A program made the translations under genes and the position numbers. A DNA stretch of 23,825 nucleotides, taken from the IMG/VR virus record IMGVR_UViG_3300037011_000309, positions 1 through 23,825 of that record. One strand, given 5' to 3'. Shown in pieces: positions 1 to 7,675 of this stretch. Below the pieces are notes generated by a model. It was not told the origin of the DNA, searched no databases, and saw only the letters and a program-made list of their open reading frames with translations. The stretch comes from a virus. Numbering within the stretch: position 1 is the first letter of the stretch; each line of letters begins with the position of its first letter.

Positions 1-1
1 A

Positions 2-109
2 AAATATAAAGCTGAGGGGAAACCCAGAATTAAAACAGTTCTGATCATATCAAGGAAATTAAATTTAAATAAGGATATTGTTAAAAAACTATATGACTCA
101 TCTATATAA
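2..109 (+). CDS. 3' end of an unidentified gene (partial)
   Basis: An open frame runs from the window edge to a TAA at 107-109, giving 35 C-terminal residues (begins KYKAEGKPRIK, ends LYDSSI). The other two forward frames stop almost at once. The lysine-rich, AT-biased codon use resembles the neighbours, and the gene lies on the same strand, so this is probably the tail of a real upstream gene. No family can be named from this fragment. The coding call rests only on the open frame and codon use. Confidence 0.45.
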   Translation, partial: KYKAEGKPRIKTVLIISRKLNLNKDIVKKLYDSSI

Positions 110-133
110 ATTAAATATTGGCATTTCATAAAT

Positions 134-165
134 GATCTACTAGAATCACGGGTTATAGTAGGATC
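134..165 (+). repeat. Imperfect inverted repeat in the leader of the dUTPase-like gene
   Basis: GATC-TACTA (134-142) is matched by TAGTA-GGATC (156-165), a stem with one bulged G and a 13-nt loop. An overlapping CGGG/CCCG pair (149-152 and 165-168) could form an alternative small hairpin. The region lies between the partial upstream gene and the start at 206. It could be a weak terminator for the upstream gene (no T-tract follows), an operator or a leader structure. The CTACTA/TAGTAG arms recur in the hairpin upstream of the gene at 18890. Confidence 0.35.
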
Positions 166-205
166 CCGATAAAAAGATTTATTAACCAATCAAGGATTGA
201 CCCCG

Positions 206-1039
206 ATGGCTTTTCTTGGTACAATAATTAAGACATTGGATATTAGAGACATTAAAGAAGAGGTTATTTATCCGGGCTTAACGTCGTTTTCGGATTTATT
301 TGCTTTACAGAAGATCCTTATTAATCATTATGTAAAGATAGAGGGTTTACCACAATATCCCATTGATATCCATACTAAGCAAAGCCAGAATATTATAAAA
401 GATTTTTCTGCCCGTATCATAGAAGAATTTGGAGAGGGATTTGAATCTTACGAGATAATGATGGATATGTTCCATCATGGAGAAGATGAGTCAGATATGA
501 TACCACACCTTCAGAATTTTAATGAAGAAGTCGCTGATGCCATTCATTTCTGGTTAGAGCTTATGATATTTTCTGGTTACGAAGTATCTCACCTTAAAAA
601 ATGGATGGAAACAGATTGGGAAGTATCCTTTAGTAATCCTGACTTACTTTCAGAATACATGAAATTAGGTGGATATTTAGTGGAAACTCATTTACCTTTA
701 GTTAAAATCCCCAAAAGGATGGTAATAAGGGATTCAGATCTTAGGGATGAATTTTTAAGAGGGGGTCGTGCTTTAAGTAAAGTATTACGTCAACAAATGA
801 AAGTTTACCTTTGGGATATAACCTATTGGCTTCAATTAGCTAGGAATACTTTAAAAAATAAACCCTGGAAACAAAGCCACATGTTAACTGATCTAGGTCA
901 ATATGAAAATGCTCTTAAAAAATGTGCTTATTCTATGTTTACCTTTCTTGCTTTTTCAGGTTTTACTAAGGAATCACTATTTCATATTTACTATAAAAAG
1001 AATAAGGTTAACCAATTCAGAATTAAATCTAAGTATTAA
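206..1039 (+). CDS. dUTPase/dCTPase-like all-alpha NTP pyrophosphatase
   Basis: This looks like a dimeric-type (dUTPase_2/MazG-like) nucleotide pyrophosphatase, which hydrolyses dUTP or dCTP to the monophosphate and pyrophosphate. The Mg-binding pattern is visible: helix EEFGEGFE at residues 73-80 and EEVAD at 107-111 (ExxE, later ExxD). The C-terminus ends in KKNKVNQFRIKSKY, matching the KN..N..R...GY tail of this family. About 277 residues is a normal length. The start is placed at ATG 206; a TTG at 197 would add three residues. The next gene begins 1 bp after the stop. Followed by two thymidylate-synthase-fold genes, it would supply dUMP or dCMP to them, as T4 gp56 does for gp42. The substrate (dUTP, dCTP or both) cannot be read from the sequence. 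Confidence 0.65.
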   Translation: MAFLGTIIKTLDIRDIKEEVIYPGLTSFSDLFALQKILINHYVKIEGLPQYPIDIHTKQSQNIIKDFSARIIEEFGEGFESYEIMMDMFHHGEDESDMIPHLQNFNEEVADAIHFWLELMIFSGYEVSHLKKWMETDWEVSFSNPDLLSEYMKLGGYLVETHLPLVKIPKRMVIRDSDLRDEFLRGGRALSKVLRQQMKVYLWDITYWLQLARNTLKNKPWKQSHMLTDLGQYENALKKCAYSMFTFLAFSGFTKESLFHIYYKKNKVNQFRIKSKY

Positions 1040-1040
1040 T

Positions 1041-1322
1041 ATGGGAACACAAACTGTAACACAAGAGACAAGAGCTCAACGATTATTATTAGCCGATAGA
1101 TTAAGGGGATTATCGGGTAGTATAAGAGCATCTAGGTTAGAATATAATCGTATATATGGGCCTGGAGTAACCGTTATACCAAGGGGTAACATAGTAAAAA
1201 TCCTACATACAAAAATGAATTATCGTTCACCTGAAAACCCAAGTGGCGATATTTGGTGTAGAGTAAAAGACTTATGGGGTGATTTAGAAATGTGGGTACC
1301 ATCTACATTTATCGTTGTATAA
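1041..1322 (+). CDS. Small SH3-like hypothetical protein
   Basis: This is a 93-residue protein starting at ATG 1041, directly after the previous stop. A longer reading from 903 would overlap the dUTPase-like gene by 137 nt and is not credible. The N-terminal 40 residues are charged and helical (MGTQTVTQETRAQRLLLADR). The rest has the look of a bacterial SH3-type beta barrel: GVTVIPRGNIVKILH, then WCRVKDLWGDLEMWVPS, with the G..V.V...W.V....WV spacing. No catalytic motif is visible. It lies 2 bp before the thymidylate-synthase-like gene at 1325 and is probably cotranscribed. It could be a protein- or nucleic-acid-binding accessory of the nucleotide module; the SH3 assignment is pattern recognition only. 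Confidence 0.75.
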   Translation: MGTQTVTQETRAQRLLLADRLRGLSGSIRASRLEYNRIYGPGVTVIPRGNIVKILHTKMNYRSPENPSGDIWCRVKDLWGDLEMWVPSTFIVV

Positions 1323-1324
1323 AA

Positions 1325-2149
1325 ATGATAATTAGCAAACATAGCACAAGTCAGGAAGCTTGGGAATGGATAAATGAATTTTTAGCTATGAAAGAACCAG
1401 AAGTGGTAGCTAATGGTGGAGTTCGTAGTGGTCCACAGATGATATCTTATGACCATTTTATGGAAATAAATAAGGCTTGGGTAGACCCAGAATTTGATTT
1501 TGGGAAAATGTTTGGATACCGTATTCAAAAATGGTCTAAATTAATTTCTAATTACATTGATTTCGATTTTCTTGATATTGCCAGGAGCCAAGTATTGGAA
1601 AGAGAAAATAAAAGGGCTCAACACTATACTGTAGTTTATAAATTTTCTAATACACAAACATCTGGTCATGCCTGTTTAATATCTCTGGTATTTCAAAGAA
1701 GGATTACTCAAGATAATCCTATAGTCGTTATGAATATAAGATCATCAGAGGTAACTAAAAGGCTATTAATGGATTTTCTTTTGGTGGAAAGAATTATCGA
1801 GTATGTGTATGGTCCTAAACATGGTGCAAGTATTAAGGTTTATTGTGCTAATGTATATTTATCGGGTGAAGCCTTTACTATGTATAATACTCTTAAACCT
1901 TTGAGGAACTTATTAGCAGGTAATGATACCCCAATGGCAGGTAGGATATTGGGTTTATTAGATAAATTTGAAAAACCAGAGTCTTTGAATATAAAGTACA
2001 GGGTACATTTAAGAGCAGTGAAAAGATTACATAATATAGATGTTAAATCATTATTTGCTAAAAACCTTAAATTATTCCCAGACCAAATAACTAATTCTGA
2101 TGAAAAGAAACCTAAGAAATTATTAAAGAAAAATACTATTAATAAATAA
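1325..2149 (+). CDS. Divergent thymidylate-synthase-fold protein
   Basis: The 274-residue product resembles a thymidylate synthase/dCMP hydroxymethylase with weak conservation. FGYRIQKW near residue 60 corresponds to the family's YG.RLR..W. HACLISLVFQRR around 115-126 places Cys117 where the nucleophile loop lies. IRSSEV at 138-143 matches the phosphate-binding RS.D/E loop, with Asp150 eleven residues after Arg139, where dUMP-specific enzymes have Asn. The usual HIY segment is replaced by CANVYLSGEAF. The C-terminal 60 residues are Lys-rich and unrelated to the core. Start at ATG 1325, 2 bp after the previous gene; a start at 1292 would overlap that gene. A canonical relative lies 300 bp downstream, so this could be an inactive partner, a subunit of a heterodimer, or an enzyme with a different pyrimidine substrate. 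Confidence 0.55.
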   Translation: MIISKHSTSQEAWEWINEFLAMKEPEVVANGGVRSGPQMISYDHFMEINKAWVDPEFDFGKMFGYRIQKWSKLISNYIDFDFLDIARSQVLERENKRAQHYTVVYKFSNTQTSGHACLISLVFQRRITQDNPIVVMNIRSSEVTKRLLMDFLLVERIIEYVYGPKHGASIKVYCANVYLSGEAFTMYNTLKPLRNLLAGNDTPMAGRILGLLDKFEKPESLNIKYRVHLRAVKRLHNIDVKSLFAKNLKLFPDQITNSDEKKPKKLLKKNTINK

Positions 2150-2153
2150 AACA

Positions 2154-2459
2154 ATGAATAAAATTTATTTTCAACCTGCCGAACAAAGAGTATTAGTTTT
2201 ACCTGATGATCCTGATCAAAAGATAGGTAATATATACATACCTACTAATATACAACAAGATAAACCAAGATTCGGCTATGTTATATCAATAGGAAGTGGT
2301 AGTATAGAAATACCTATGAGATATTATATGGGCCAAAGGGTTATGTTCAGTCACTTCTCTGGAGTAGAAGTAGAATTAAACATAGATGACAAGGATAGGA
2401 AATACCTTGTCATGAATCAATTGGATATAATGGGTGTAATAATAGAGGATAAGGTATGA
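2154..2459 (+). CDS. GroES-like co-chaperonin
   Basis: This 101-residue protein has the GroES/T4 gp31 layout: a first strand QRVLVLPDDPDQ, a glycine-led mobile-loop segment GNIYIPTNIQQDKPRFG, GYVISIGSG, then MGQRVMFSHFSGVEV and a closing YLVMNQLDIMGVI that matches the YL.M...DI.G.I ending of the family. The loop contains an IYIP hydrophobic patch where GroES contacts the GroEL apical domain. It would cap the host GroEL ring and help phage proteins to fold. It sits 4 bp after one thymidylate-synthase-like gene and overlaps the next by 4 bp (ATGA), so the three are cotranscribed and probably coupled. The mobile loop looks shorter than in host GroES. Confidence 0.8.
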   Translation: MNKIYFQPAEQRVLVLPDDPDQKIGNIYIPTNIQQDKPRFGYVISIGSGSIEIPMRYYMGQRVMFSHFSGVEVELNIDDKDRKYLVMNQLDIMGVIIEDKV

Positions 2460-3172
2460 GAGTATATGCAAATTGTTATGAGTTAATGTCTGAAATATTC
2501 AGGGAAGTATGGGAGATGGGACAAATTTGTCACCCATTTTCAATGCAGAATAAGATCGTAGTAGATGACCCAGATTATGAGACTAAGGAAATAACTAATT
2601 ATAGTTATTGTCTCACTAATTTATTTAAAATAGATTATCTATTTTTTGCAGACCCAACTTCTATGATATGGGCAGAAGAAGAATTTAAAGAAAGAGTCAC
2701 TCCTATTCGTATTAATCCGGGAAAAGCTTGGTTTATAAGGGATTATGTTTGGAAACAATTTCTTAATGAGCAGGGAAAATTTGATTACACATATAATGAA
2801 AGAATGAGAAGTCAATTACACTTCATTATAGATGAATTAATAGATCACCCAGATACTCGTCAGGCAATCATCAGTATATGGGATCCACTTATAGATACTA
2901 AAAGGTTGGGTGGAAGTAAAAGAATACCATGTTCTTTAAATTACCAGTTATTATACAGAAATGGTAGGTTACACATAATATATAATCAGAGAAGTGCTGA
3001 TGTTGTAACTCATTTTGGGAATGATGTATTTCTTGCTTGGAAATTAATGGAATACATAGCGGAAAAAACCCAGTATAAAAAGGGATATTTATTTCATAAT
3101 ATAGGCTCATTACATACTTATAAAAAAGATTGGCCAAAACTAAAGCAATGTATTGATGATATCAAAATATAG
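2456..3172 (+). CDS. Thymidylate synthase / dCMP hydroxymethylase family protein
   Basis: This enzyme class transfers a one-carbon unit from methylene-tetrahydrofolate to C5 of dUMP or dCMP. Family motifs are clear: YTYNERMR..L near 110, TRQAIISIWDP near 134-144, the nucleophile loop IPCSLNYQ with Cys159, QRSADV starting at Gln178, and GSLHTYKKD near the C-terminus (HTY for HIY). In an ungapped alignment the residue eleven after Arg179 is Asp190, preceded by Asn189. In thymidylate synthase this position is the dUMP-reading Asn; in T4 dCMP hydroxymethylase it is Asp. A one-residue gap would instead align Asn189, so substrate is open between dUMP and dCMP. At 238 residues it is slightly short. 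Start ATG 2456 overlaps the GroES-like gene by 4 bp; the 3' end overlaps the polymerase by 17 bp. Confidence 0.85.
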   Translation: MRVYANCYELMSEIFREVWEMGQICHPFSMQNKIVVDDPDYETKEITNYSYCLTNLFKIDYLFFADPTSMIWAEEEFKERVTPIRINPGKAWFIRDYVWKQFLNEQGKFDYTYNERMRSQLHFIIDELIDHPDTRQAIISIWDPLIDTKRLGGSKRIPCSLNYQLLYRNGRLHIIYNQRSADVVTHFGNDVFLAWKLMEYIAEKTQYKKGYLFHNIGSLHTYKKDWPKLKQCIDDIKI

Positions 3173-5279
3173 ATATCACATAGTTCAAGATATAGGGGAG
3201 CTACACCAGTTAATAAGGTATTGTAAACAAACTGGTTATTGCTCCTCAGATTTTGAATCTACTGGTACTAGTGCCATGTATCCGGGTTCTAAACCTACTA
3301 TACTTGGGGTATCTTTCCAGCCGGGGAGTGCGTGGATAATTCCATTAGCCCACAAGGAAAGTATATTCCAAGATAATTGGGTTAGAGTATTACAATTATT
3401 TGGTAGAGAAATAATAGAAAACCCAATTATTGTTAAAATAGGTCAGAACATTAAATATGAAATGAATTGGTGGAGAAAATATGGTATCATCATGAGGGGT
3501 AGAGTATTTGATACTATGCTTGCTAAATACATTTTGGATGAGGAAAGACCACATGACTTAAAGAGTATGGTAGAAAGATTTATACCAGAACATGCAGGTT
3601 ATGATTTGCCTGGTCAACCTAGTGATAAAGCTACTCCAGAACAAATGATTATGTTTTGGAGTAATGTTCCATTAGAAACCCTTTCAAAGTACTGTGCTTT
3701 GGATGCAGACTTAACATTTAGATTATGGATATTTTTTGAACAAAGGTTAATAGACAATGGGTTTTATCCTTTGTTTAGGAATATGATGATGATGGCATCT
3801 AGGGTATTAAGTGAAGCAGAATATGAGGGAATGGAAGTTGACATGGGGTATGTTAAATCTTTAATAGACATTTATCAACAAAGAATTTCTGATTGTGATA
3901 AAGCTTTAAGAAATAACCCATTAATCCTTAAATATGAAAAGGAAAGGTTACGTGTAGTAAAACAAGATATATTATCGGAATATGCTGTAACCGGTAATAG
4001 AAAAAAAGCTTCTGTACTATTGGCAGGTGGTTATAATACTAAAAAAGAAAAGGAATTACTTGCGTCTATTAATTTTGGTAGTCCTAAACAAATGATAGAG
4101 TTATTATTTGATAATGAATATGGATTTAGATTTGATATAGTAAAATTTACTACAGATAAAAAAACTAAGAAACCAACTAAAACTCCATCTACAGATGAAG
4201 ATACATTAACAGAATTACTTATTCAGGATGATACTGGTTTTATAAAAAGCCTTTTGGAATACAGAGAATTAACTAAACTTTACTCAACGTACATTGATGG
4301 GATATGGAAACGTACACATTCTGATAATCGTGTTCATGGATCCTTTCTGTTACATGGAACAGTTACTGGTAGATTATCATCAAGAAATCCTAACCTACAA
4401 AATATACCCAGAGATACCACAAGTAGCGACATCAAAAAAATGTTCATTGCTCCTAAGGGTTGGTTAATTTTGCAATTAGATTATTCTCAGGCAGAATTAA
4501 GGGTACTAGCAACATCTGCTAAGGAAGAAACTATGATTAAATGGTTTAAAGATGGTAAAGATATACATACGGCATCATGTGCTTTGAAATGGGGAGTAGA
4601 GTATGATTTTATATTAGGTATATTAAAGGATGATAATAACCCAGATTTTAAATTATGGAAAGCCAGAAGGAAGCAAGCAAAAACAATTAACTTTGGAATT
4701 GTTTATGGGCAAACTGCTATTAAATTAGCAGAAAATCTTGCAAAGGAGGGAGAGAAAGTTACGATTAATGAAGCTCAAGAATTTCTCGATGATTTCAATA
4801 GGCAATTTCCTAAAATCAGGAGATTTATTGATAGACAAAAAAAGTTTGCTGCCCAGAATGGGTATGTGTATAATTTATTTGGGCGCAAGCGGAGATTGTT
4901 AAATATAAATTCAGACAATTGGGGTAAAAAATCAGAAGCTGAAAGACAATCTGTTAATGCCCCAATACAAGGAGCAGCTTCTGACTTTGCTTTATTCAGT
5001 TCCATTTTAATAAGAGAATCTAAGAAGAAAGGAATAATTCCTTCAGAATTAATACAAGTAGGGACAGTTCATGATTCATTAATATTTTATTTTAACCCAC
5101 TTATCATACATTCAGCAATACCCGTACTTTACGAGATATGTAGAAACCCAGAAACTAAGACTTGGTTTAATTTTGAAATACAAGATATTGAGATGAAAGT
5201 AGATTTCGAAATAGGTAAAAATTGGGGAGAATTACATGCCTATGATAAGACAGTGGATTATAGTACATGGGTTGCTTAA
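3156..5279 (+). CDS. polA: Family A DNA polymerase with 3'-5' exonuclease domain
   Basis: This is the replicative or repair DNA polymerase of the phage, 707 residues. The exonuclease domain occupies roughly residues 1-200: DFE with Asp32 and Glu34, GQNIKYE with Asn98 and Glu102 (Asp in E. coli Pol I), and YCALDADLTFRL with Tyr179 and Asp183. The polymerase domain follows: TGRLSSRNPNLQNIP, motif A LQLDYSQAELR with Asp442, motif B RKQAKTINFGIVYG with Lys509 and Phe513, and motif C VHDS with Asp640. Phe513 predicts discrimination against dideoxynucleotides. Motif C has Ser641 where Pol I has Glu; the metal-binding Asp is kept. No 5' nuclease domain is fused; that activity is encoded at 7665. The ATG at 3156 is preferred to TTG 3153. 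Confidence 0.95.
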   Translation: MISKYRYHIVQDIGELHQLIRYCKQTGYCSSDFESTGTSAMYPGSKPTILGVSFQPGSAWIIPLAHKESIFQDNWVRVLQLFGREIIENPIIVKIGQNIKYEMNWWRKYGIIMRGRVFDTMLAKYILDEERPHDLKSMVERFIPEHAGYDLPGQPSDKATPEQMIMFWSNVPLETLSKYCALDADLTFRLWIFFEQRLIDNGFYPLFRNMMMMASRVLSEAEYEGMEVDMGYVKSLIDIYQQRISDCDKALRNNPLILKYEKERLRVVKQDILSEYAVTGNRKKASVLLAGGYNTKKEKELLASINFGSPKQMIELLFDNEYGFRFDIVKFTTDKKTKKPTKTPSTDEDTLTELLIQDDTGFIKSLLEYRELTKLYSTYIDGIWKRTHSDNRVHGSFLLHGTVTGRLSSRNPNLQNIPRDTTSSDIKKMFIAPKGWLILQLDYSQAELRVLATSAKEETMIKWFKDGKDIHTASCALKWGVEYDFILGILKDDNNPDFKLWKARRKQAKTINFGIVYGQTAIKLAENLAKEGEKVTINEAQEFLDDFNRQFPKIRRFIDRQKKFAAQNGYVYNLFGRKRRLLNINSDNWGKKSEAERQSVNAPIQGAASDFALFSSILIRESKKKGIIPSELIQVGTVHDSLIFYFNPLIIHSAIPVLYEICRNPETKTWFNFEIQDIEMKVDFEIGKNWGELHAYDKTVDYSTWVA

Positions 5280-5305
5280 AATACTATTAATAATAAAGGG
5301 ATATC

Positions 5306-5773
5306 ATGAATAAGGAAAAGAGATTAGAATTGTATGCTAATAGTTCTAAATTAATGAACATACAAATATCTTATGGAGATGAGGATTTCCATTTTAATTT
5401 AGCAGATGAATTGGTTATTAATGAAAATAAAATAAATCATGAAGCTCAGGTTCAACCATCGTCCTATGCTTTTTTAAATATGCTTTACAAAAAGCTTATT
5501 AGAGGTATGAAGGAAGTGGAAAAGAAAATGGAGAAAAAAGAAGCTGAATTATTCATAAAATATAAGGGTCAGATAGATGAGACTACTGGTAAGAAAAATG
5601 CTAATGAAACTGCAAGAGCCAGAGTATTAGTTAATCCAGTATATATATCTTTACAGGAAGATTTTATTGAAGCTGAACACCAAGCTATGATAATAGAAGT
5701 ATGTGTAAAATCATTTGAACAAAGAGTAAACTTAATACAAACATTATCCGCTAATTTACGAAAGGAGAAATAA
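5306..5773 (+). CDS. Small helical protein, candidate recombination mediator (UvsY-like)
   Basis: This 155-residue product is predominantly helical and charged, with a coiled-coil-like stretch at about residues 65-95 (RGMKEVEKKMEKKEAELFIK) and a C-terminal helix ending LIQTLSANLRKEK. It has no catalytic motif and no signal sequence. It lies 26 bp after the DNA polymerase and 2 bp before the SSB, followed by the recombinase. In T4 the mediator UvsY has a similar size and composition and loads UvsX onto gp32-coated DNA. The assignment rests on that context, size and helical character, not on a recognised motif, so treat it as a hypothesis. AAAGGG lies close upstream of the ATG at 5306. Confidence 0.4.
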   Translation: MNKEKRLELYANSSKLMNIQISYGDEDFHFNLADELVINENKINHEAQVQPSSYAFLNMLYKKLIRGMKEVEKKMEKKEAELFIKYKGQIDETTGKKNANETARARVLVNPVYISLQEDFIEAEHQAMIIEVCVKSFEQRVNLIQTLSANLRKEK

Positions 5774-5775
5774 TT

Positions 5776-6504
5776 ATGGCAAAAAAGACTTTGAAGGAAA
5801 GACTTCAGGACAAAAGGGAAGAATTAAAAACACGTTCCCAATCAGGTAATATCTTTTTCATAAAGGCAGATACGACTACTAGAGTTCGTATTCTACCTGT
5901 TGGGGAAGACGAGGAATTTGTTAAAGAAGTAACCCAGTTTTACTTGGGTTCAGAAATTAAGGGGGTAATATCTCCTAACTCATTTGGTAATCCCTGTGCT
6001 ATCATGGAAGCTTATGAAGAACTTAAGGATTCTAATGATGATGAGGATAAGACATTAGCTAAGAAATTTGCACCTCGTCAGAGATATCTTGCTTTTTGTC
6101 TTATATACAAGGATGAAAAGGGAAGAGAGATTAATGACGATAGTCCTAAATTCGTATTGCTTACAGCAGGTATGTATCAGGATATTCTTGATCTTTACCT
6201 TGACGAAGATGAATGGGGGGATATGACTGATCCTGATAAAGGGTATGATTTGAAATTATCTCGTACTGGTTCCGGTAAAACAGATACTGAATATTCAGTA
6301 GTTGCTTGTAAAAATACAGTATTACCTAAAGCATTCCGTAAGGTATATGATTTAAAGGATGAATTGAAATCCATTATCCCTACTTACGAGGAAACAAAAG
6401 AAATAGCTGCTAAGTTTTTAAACATTGATACAGAAGATGAAGAGAAAGCAGATAAGAAAAAACTTGGTGGTAAAAAATTGAAGAAGAACAGCGATGCTGA
6501 TTAG
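5776..6504 (+). CDS. gp32-like single-stranded DNA-binding protein
   Basis: The protein (242 residues) should coat single-stranded DNA during replication and recombination. The N-terminal arm is basic (KKTLKERLQDKREELKTR). The core follows the gp32-type OB pattern: FFIKADTTTRVRILPVG, a central GNPCAIMEAYEEL, RQRYLAFCLIYKDE, and DPDKGYDLKLSRTGSGKT with TEYSVVAC. The C-terminus is rich in Asp/Glu and Lys (NIDTEDEEKADKKK, ending NSDAD), like the protein-interaction tail of phage SSBs. T4 gp32 binds zinc through a Cys/His set; here only one Cys remains in that segment, so the zinc site appears lost. A GGAG at 5764-5767 lies 8 nt before the ATG, one of few plausible Shine-Dalgarno sites in the window. 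Confidence 0.85.
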   Translation: MAKKTLKERLQDKREELKTRSQSGNIFFIKADTTTRVRILPVGEDEEFVKEVTQFYLGSEIKGVISPNSFGNPCAIMEAYEELKDSNDDEDKTLAKKFAPRQRYLAFCLIYKDEKGREINDDSPKFVLLTAGMYQDILDLYLDEDEWGDMTDPDKGYDLKLSRTGSGKTDTEYSVVACKNTVLPKAFRKVYDLKDELKSIIPTYEETKEIAAKFLNIDTEDEEKADKKKLGGKKLKKNSDAD

Positions 6505-6538
6505 GAAGAAAAAAGAAATAAGGAAAGCTGGGGCAATA

Positions 6539-7675
6539 ATGACTGATATCGCCATTGCTAAAAAGTATCGAGGTGCCGGTATAGCAAGTAAAATATCAGT
6601 ATTGCCTGAGGATTCTCTATGGTTACCATCACGCCATTTGTATTTAAACTATACGATGGGTGGTGGTATACCTTATGGGAAAATATGTGAAATCTTTGGT
6701 GGGGAATCTTCTGGTAAAAGTTTAGTTGCTATGGATTTTGCATACTGTGCTCAACATCTTGAGGGTATAGTTTTATGGAACGATTCAGAACAAAGTTTTG
6801 ATCCTGCTTGGTCTAAGGCTAATGGGCTAGATTTAGATAGGATAATGTTGTATCCAGAAACTTCTATAGAAAAAATATCTGATTGGGCTGCAGATATGTC
6901 AGTTACTTTTAGATCTAAGCTAAGGCATAATGAGCCAATATTATTGGTTACTGATTCTCTTGCAGCTTTAGATTGTGAAACAAATATAAATTCTGTTCAA
7001 TCAGATGCTAAGGCAGAGATGGGTAATAGGGCTAAAGCAGTTTATAAATATCTTAGGATAAGGAATCAATTGTTTTCTGAACTTGGCATAATATTAATTT
7101 TCATTAACCAGCTAAGGAAAAAACTTGGTGCAACTATATTTGAGGACCCGGATACTACTCCAGGTGGTAGTGCAATGAAATTCTTTGCTCACCAGAGAAT
7201 GGCTTTTTTCCAAAAGAAACAAATTACAGAAGGCAAAAAAGATAATAAAATCTGGTTAGGTAACGAGGTAAGTATCAGGATGAAGAAAAATAAGGTAGCT
7301 CCTCCTAGACCTTCTTTTACAACAGAGATTTATTTTAACGAAGAATATGGTAAAGTGGGATTTAACAAATATAGTAATTTGTCTCAATTACTTATTCAAA
7401 CAGATGCTGTTGATGTTAAAAAGGGAAAACGTGGATACTGGTTAGGGGAAGAAAAAATTGCTGAAGGTAAAGATGATCTTGATTCTAAATTGGAAAAAGA
7501 TGAGGAACTTAGAAAGAAACTGGTTAGAAAGTCGGGAGTCAACACGCTTAGTAAAACCCAACATAAGCTGGATAAATTGGCTGAAGCAGGTGTTAACAGG
7601 TATCAAGTACGTGATAAAAAAATTGCTAAGCAAATCGAAGAATCAGATGAAATCATAGGTGATGATGAAGAATAA
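6539..7675 (+). CDS. RecA/UvsX-like recombinase
   Basis: This ATP-dependent strand-exchange protein has a RecA core. Walker A GGESSGKS is at residues 54-61, followed by a hydrophobic Walker B strand ILLVTDSLAALD, then IILIFINQLRKKLG and TPGGSAMKFFAHQRM, the DNA-binding and ATP-sensing segments. The start is taken at ATG 6539 (378 residues, MTDIAIAKKYRG); the frame is open back to ATG 6494, which would overlap the SSB gene by 11 bp and add a Lys-rich leader. The C-terminal 80 residues are charged and end in IIGDDEE, an acidic tail that in RecA proteins modulates DNA access. Following a candidate mediator and an SSB, it completes the order expected for a phage recombination machine. Confidence 0.92.
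   Translation: MTDIAIAKKYRGAGIASKISVLPEDSLWLPSRHLYLNYTMGGGIPYGKICEIFGGESSGKSLVAMDFAYCAQHLEGIVLWNDSEQSFDPAWSKANGLDLDRIMLYPETSIEKISDWAADMSVTFRSKLRHNEPILLVTDSLAALDCETNINSVQSDAKAEMGNRAKAVYKYLRIRNQLFSELGIILIFINQLRKKLGATIFEDPDTTPGGSAMKFFAHQRMAFFQKKQITEGKKDNKIWLGNEVSIRMKKNKVAPPRPSFTTEIYFNEEYGKVGFNKYSNLSQLLIQTDAVDVKKGKRGYWLGEEKIAEGKDDLDSKLEKDEELRKKLVRKSGVNTLSKTQHKLDKLAEAGVNRYQVRDKKIAKQIEESDEIIGDDEE

Noticed and set aside
118-146. E. coli-like sigma-70 promoter TTGGCA, 17 bp, TAGAAT before the dUTPase-like gene
   Set aside because: The spacing is good, but the other promoters here use the Bacteroidota pattern, and such hexamers occur by chance in AT-rich DNA.
903-1322. Longer start at 903 for the SH3-like gene
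   Set aside because: It would overlap the dUTPase-like gene by 137 nt; the extra N-terminal residues are the shadow of that gene. ATG 1041 follows its stop directly.
2134-2150. TACTATTA-type sequences at 2134 and 5282 as further class-2 promoters
   Set aside because: They share only the TACTATTA half, lack TATATAAA, and one is inside a gene close to the next ATG.
7458-7658. Forward frame of 66 residues inside the recombinase gene
   Set aside because: It is an out-of-frame reading of the Lys-rich C-terminus of the recombinase.
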